Source of the DNA: Mactromeris polynyma
Lineage: Eukaryota > Mollusca > Bivalvia > Venerida > Mactridae
NCBI GenBank assembly: GCA_032209605.1
Contig: JASFXZ010000032.1
Location: 6,325,722 to 6,389,721 of the forward strand
Length of the DNA stretch: 64,000 nt
Reading direction: 5' to 3'
Both the position numbers and the translations under genes were made by a program. The notes under the pieces are model-generated. The model was not told where the DNA came from. It did not search any database and saw only the letters and a program-made list of their open reading frames with translations. Of this stretch, positions 60,050-64,000 are shown piece after piece. Within the stretch, counting starts at the first letter, position 1, and every line of letters begins with the position of its first letter.

Positions 60050-61075
60050 TGAAGAAATCCGAGAAGAGGCGAGTTTCATTGACACGAATTTAAATGAACA
60101 AATAATTCAAAGTTCATGTATATTCTCAATAGTTTCTCTATATCTAATCCCTATATTCCCGGTTACCGTAGCAACAGTGTATTTGTATTAATTTCTTCAC
60201 TAAATATGAATCAATTTTGCCAGACCGAAATTAAATTTCCAGCAGATGAAGAAAATGTCCGATACGGGAAATGGAATTTTAAAAAAGTATATATATAATG
60301 CAAAAGTTAAATAGCGTTTATTTTAAAAAAATCGACCGCGTATTCCAATTTCTGAAGTAAGCGAAATTCTGTTACGAAACAGTCTGGAGAATAAATGATT
60401 AATGTCTGTATATTTAACTGTTTCACAGTTCTGCTAGCATATAATAATGAGCACGCCACATTTACGCAATGTTCCCAGAGGAATTTTGAATACCTTATCT
60501 AAGTAACGCAACTCGTCATGGTGAATTTACTTAGGAAAACTTTTCTGCCCTCTCTGACAGCAGATTTAGAAAACTGCACATTACAAGTAAATTTGCGCCG
60601 TAACAAGCTATGACTAAATAAATACAACTAAAATTACTTGCAATAATATTGTGGCGATCCGTGAAATTATGCATAAGTTTTTTAGGAACGTTTTGAGTTA
60701 GTAGGGTGCTCTATATAGTAGATTGCTCGTAGTTGCATGTAGCTCTAGGTGGTTATACGAGAAATTGTACTTTTTCACACGAGAAAAGCAAGTTTTCATA
60801 ACTTAATTCTCGCTAAATTTCAAATTAAAACTCAAAATTTCTAAGCATTTATGACAGTTTAATTAAAATTTGTTTATGTTGTCCCTAATTGACTCTTGTT
60901 CCACTTTCAGTACATTTGGGAATTGTAAACTTTCACCGCATGAGAATATACCTCTGACACTTTGTGGTATAATGTGCATGTACATATAGCCTGGGATAAT
61001 ACAAACATATTTGTTTATATACTCTTTTATTCCACCTTTCAGTAAATCAAACAATTACAAGTATAAGAGGAATAT
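60050..61075. other. Gene-free interval
   Basis: I see no exon or named repeat in this kilobase. Confidence 0.4.
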
Positions 61076-61079
61076 AATT

Positions 61080-61480
61080 AGATATACATAGTACAGTGAA
61101 AATTATTCATAGTAATACTTGAAGATAATCATAATTATTATTATACATGTACATTATTATTATACATCATCATCATTATAATAATTATCCTAAATCACTA
61201 TTATTTGGGTTTTTTATTACAGACAATAATAATTATTATTAGTTTACATTATTATACAATATTATTTTTATTATTATTTATTTTATTATTATTATTTATA
61301 ATACAGCATTATAATTAATATTAGTTTACATAATAATTATCATTATACATTAAACATTATTGTTATTATTGTTGTTGTTGTTGTTATAATCGTCGGTATC
61401 AAAATTATATCTTTATTATAAGTAGTATTAATTTTTATCATTAATATATTTTGTAAAAGAGTTTTATATTAATGTCATTT
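61080..61480. repeat. ATT-rich microsatellite region
   Basis: Imperfect ATT/TTA triplets and GTT runs (near 61370) fill this stretch, with ATAATTATTATT-type blocks. Confidence 0.8.
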
Positions 61481-62163
61481 TTATATTCGTTTCATAATTA
61501 TTTGTGTGCGATAACATGGTCATTATCAGTTTCCTAATTTTACAATCAGCTTTGACAGAAGAAGAATTATAACATAATTAATGCCTTTTCTCTCCGAGAT
61601 AATTAATTAATAGTCCCAATCTTTCTTGAAAGTAGTGCTCATATAAAAGTATGTACATTTGGTACTTCTCCGAAAAAGACAGGTTTTAGAAATTCAACTC
61701 ACTCGCGGGAGAGGGAGAGAGAGAAAGAAATATTAAAGCAATCGGCGATCCTTTGTCACTGATAACAGCGAATCGTTTCTTCTAATTTAACAAGAAAAAA
61801 ATAATCACCACCAACATGAAAACAAAAGTATCAAGAAAGTAAATCAATGGAGAATATAATTAATGAGTTTGTACCACTTCTAGATTAATTTTTCTTGGAG
61901 TTCGTGACAGATATTTTAATCAACAGAACTCAATATTATTCTTATCTTTCTTCTTCTGACTGAAAAATAAATTTTGTGTGTTTTATCAATTTTTATATCC
62001 ATCATTCCCCAGTTGTTGGTCTTTTAACTTTGATAAAGATTAAACGAATTTGGTGTCATGTTAAGTGTTTTCGACACTATCTTTTTTCTAATGTTAGAAA
62101 ATGGTTCATTTTACAAGTTCTGAAATCTCGTCAATATGAACGCTTGTTAAGTGATATATGCCT

Positions 62164-62177
62164 CCGACAGGGGGCGT
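62164..62177 (+). promoter_or_regulatory. CTCF-like motif 3
   Basis: CCGACAGGGGGCGT on the plus strand closely fits the CTCF core, differing at its fourth and last positions from the strict consensus. It points in the opposite direction to motifs 1 and 2. Confidence 0.35.
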
Positions 62178-62935
62178 TGAAATGCGCGTTGCACCCCGGG
62201 AAGGGAAAGGTCGTAAAATAGTAAATCATTCATAATCATAGTAAATGCTTTAACTTGAAAGAAATACAGACAGCGTATAATATGATAGGATGTTGGAATA
62301 TAGATGATTTATTGCTTGTTATATTTTTTTTATCTTTCTTTAGTTCGCATTGTAGAATTCAAATCGTTTACACGTGCACGCTCGCATTGTGTGTTAATGT
62401 TGGTGTGTAGCCGCGAGATTTATTTCAACAGTAATAATTTTATTTATTGTTTGAAACTGAAGAGAAAATTTCAAACTGACAGTTTATTAACCAATTACGA
62501 CGAAAAAGATGGCGATAGGCCACCCTTAAAATATTTGTTCAATGTACCCGGAACGACCCGGCTTCTTTTCGTTCTTTAAGGTTATAAAAAATACAAGCAA
62601 GAATTTCGTGTCAAAATTCTATACTCAGCATATTTAATAACGCACTGTGTTGGATTTCTATATTTTCATTAAATGACTTTTAGGATTCAAGAAAATAACT
62701 TGACACGATATTAGTGCATGTATGCCTATATTGCATGTTAATCGACAAGTAATTTCATAAAAAAATTAGTTTTAAAAGTAATAAAATGAAATTTAAAGTA
62801 GTGTGGTTGGTAAAGAAATGTGCGTTTTTAATTGTATTGAGTATACTAGTATATCTCAATGAACAGAATATTTGTGTTCAGTACTGATCTCAAAATAACA
62901 TTAAAAAGCTAAAATTGTGCAATACAAATCTATAC

Positions 62936-63170
62936 CTACCTGACAACCACAAAACATACTGATACCACAGACCAGGTCATACCCTTCCATGAAAATTTGA
63001 CTAAAATGTCGATTTTCCTCCACATGTGGAGAAGTCGCCGGCTCCTTGTGGAAGGGTAAGTTAGTACTGGTTAGAATTCAGTCCAGGAAAAACTGAACCG
63101 GCCGCCGTATATAACTGAAATATTGTTGAGAAACGGCGTAAAACCCGATGAAACAAACAAACAAACAAAC
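62936..63170 (+). repeat. SINE-like element with AAAC tail
   Basis: The 3' part reads ACTGAAATATTGTTGAGAAA then CGGCGTAAAACCCGATG and ends in (AAAC) repeats. I remember this ending from many mollusc SINEs. Upstream, AAGTCGCCGGCTCC and GGAAGGG motifs resemble their central region. No clear tRNA head is present, so it may be 5'-truncated. Confidence 0.65.
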
Positions 63171-63174
63171 GATG

Positions 63175-64000
63175 CCACAGACACGCTGTTTAAGGATGTG
63201 TTTACTACCATGGCGTGTTAATGATGATGTTTGGCTAATTATTGAGATAAGAAATGGTATTACTAGCCAAATATATTCTGTATAGTTTAACCATATTTAT
63301 TCCCAGACTTATTCCTTATATATATACATGAATCAGATTTTACGATACATTATAGGACGGGTTAGAAATGAAAGAATATTTTCATAAAATTCTTCTCCAG
63401 GAACAATAAGTTTCAATGGCATGTTTTGAGCTTTTCCCCAAAGCAAACCCCTTTGGGAGACGCCCATTTTGGACAGTTGTGAAGAGGTAGTCGCTGTAGA
63501 GAGGTTTAATACTGATAGTAAATTCTTACTAAAGGAACAGGTGATATGGTTGTTAAATAAAGGTTGTTGCTCATGAGAGGATCGCTCGGAAGAGGCTGCG
63601 CTGTACTTCATTACAATTTCGATTTGTTTTATTACAGCTTGTCGGCTGCTACTGATGAATGCTCTTGTAACGTTGCTGCTGATGTTACCTTCTGTTTGTA
63701 CACAGAACAACATAAAAAGCCAATGCATGCGCATTCCATACATTGATGTTGATTAAATTCCACTAATGTAAGTCCCGGTGTTACATGGCAACGTGCTGAC
63801 TAGCTCCTCCTCACGTAGTTGCCCTGGTGATTTGATAGATATTCATAAAGGCGTCGTCTGCTGTCTCTTAAAATATGATAAAGAAAAAAACGTAAACGTC
63901 TGAAAATAAGATAAAACATTTGTCGGAGAAATACATTTTCACCTTTAATTCCCCATAGTCTGTACCAATTTACAAAATTCTATTACGTGTTTAACATCTT
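63175..64000. other. Window end with one unexplained open frame
   Basis: A 136-codon frame is open on the minus strand at 63333-63743 in somewhat GC-richer sequence. It resembles no family I know and has no clear splice signals that would make it a credible exon. It is recorded as unresolved sequence. Confidence 0.3.

Noticed and set aside
63333..63743. 136-codon open frame on the minus strand
   Set aside because: No domain, no convincing acceptor or donor, and low-complexity Ser-rich content. It could be a real exon of an unknown gene, but nothing visible supports that.

Overview
This is a stretch of AT-rich, repeat-laden animal nuclear DNA. It holds one recognisable gene, the 5' part of an Iroquois-class homeobox gene (Irx) on the minus strand. 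The Irx N-terminal motif, a tRNA-derived SINE with a central block and an AAAC-type tail like those I remember from molluscs, many pogo/Tigger-like MITEs, and the intron sizes all fit a lophotrochozoan. A mollusc, perhaps a bivalve, is my best guess. That placement is inference and was not tested by any search.

Layout. Bases 1-9720 lie in Irx intron 2 (minus strand). No homeodomain exon is visible there, so the rest of the gene should lie beyond base 1. Bases 9721-9969 are a coding exon with the diagnostic Cys-rich Irx N-terminal motif. Bases 9970-16043 are intron 1. Bases 16044-16103 are the start-codon exon, and bases 16500-16610 look like a proximal promoter. The remaining 47 kb, upstream of Irx, has no protein-coding exon that I can support. 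It behaves as a gene-poor flank packed with repeats, as is usual around Irx genes in other animals.

Repeats in the flank. There are four tandem arrays of note: a 71-bp minisatellite at 17.9-18.3 kb, a 20-bp array at 28.9-29.7 kb that appears to have grown out of the B box of a tRNA-like SINE head, a roughly 1.9-kb array of a 19-bp unit at 32.2-34.1 kb with a 361-bp (19 x 19) higher-order period, and a 33-bp minisatellite at 49.1-49.4 kb. There are three pogo-like MITE families with CAG ends and TA flanks (called A, B and D here), a hAT-like MITE with an 8-bp target duplication, a GGGCCC-ended MITE, two further dispersed families (C and F), and at least seven tRNA-like SINE heads or pieces.

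Possible regulatory signal. Three strong CTCF-like motifs occur at 54.55, 54.69 and 62.16 kb, the first two inside a tandemly duplicated 139-bp unit. TAAT-rich clusters lie in intron 2 and upstream. A hairpin with a 20-bp stem at 52.1 kb could be a small-RNA precursor or a small element remnant. No bacterial-type system, CRISPR array, rRNA gene or intact transposase was seen.
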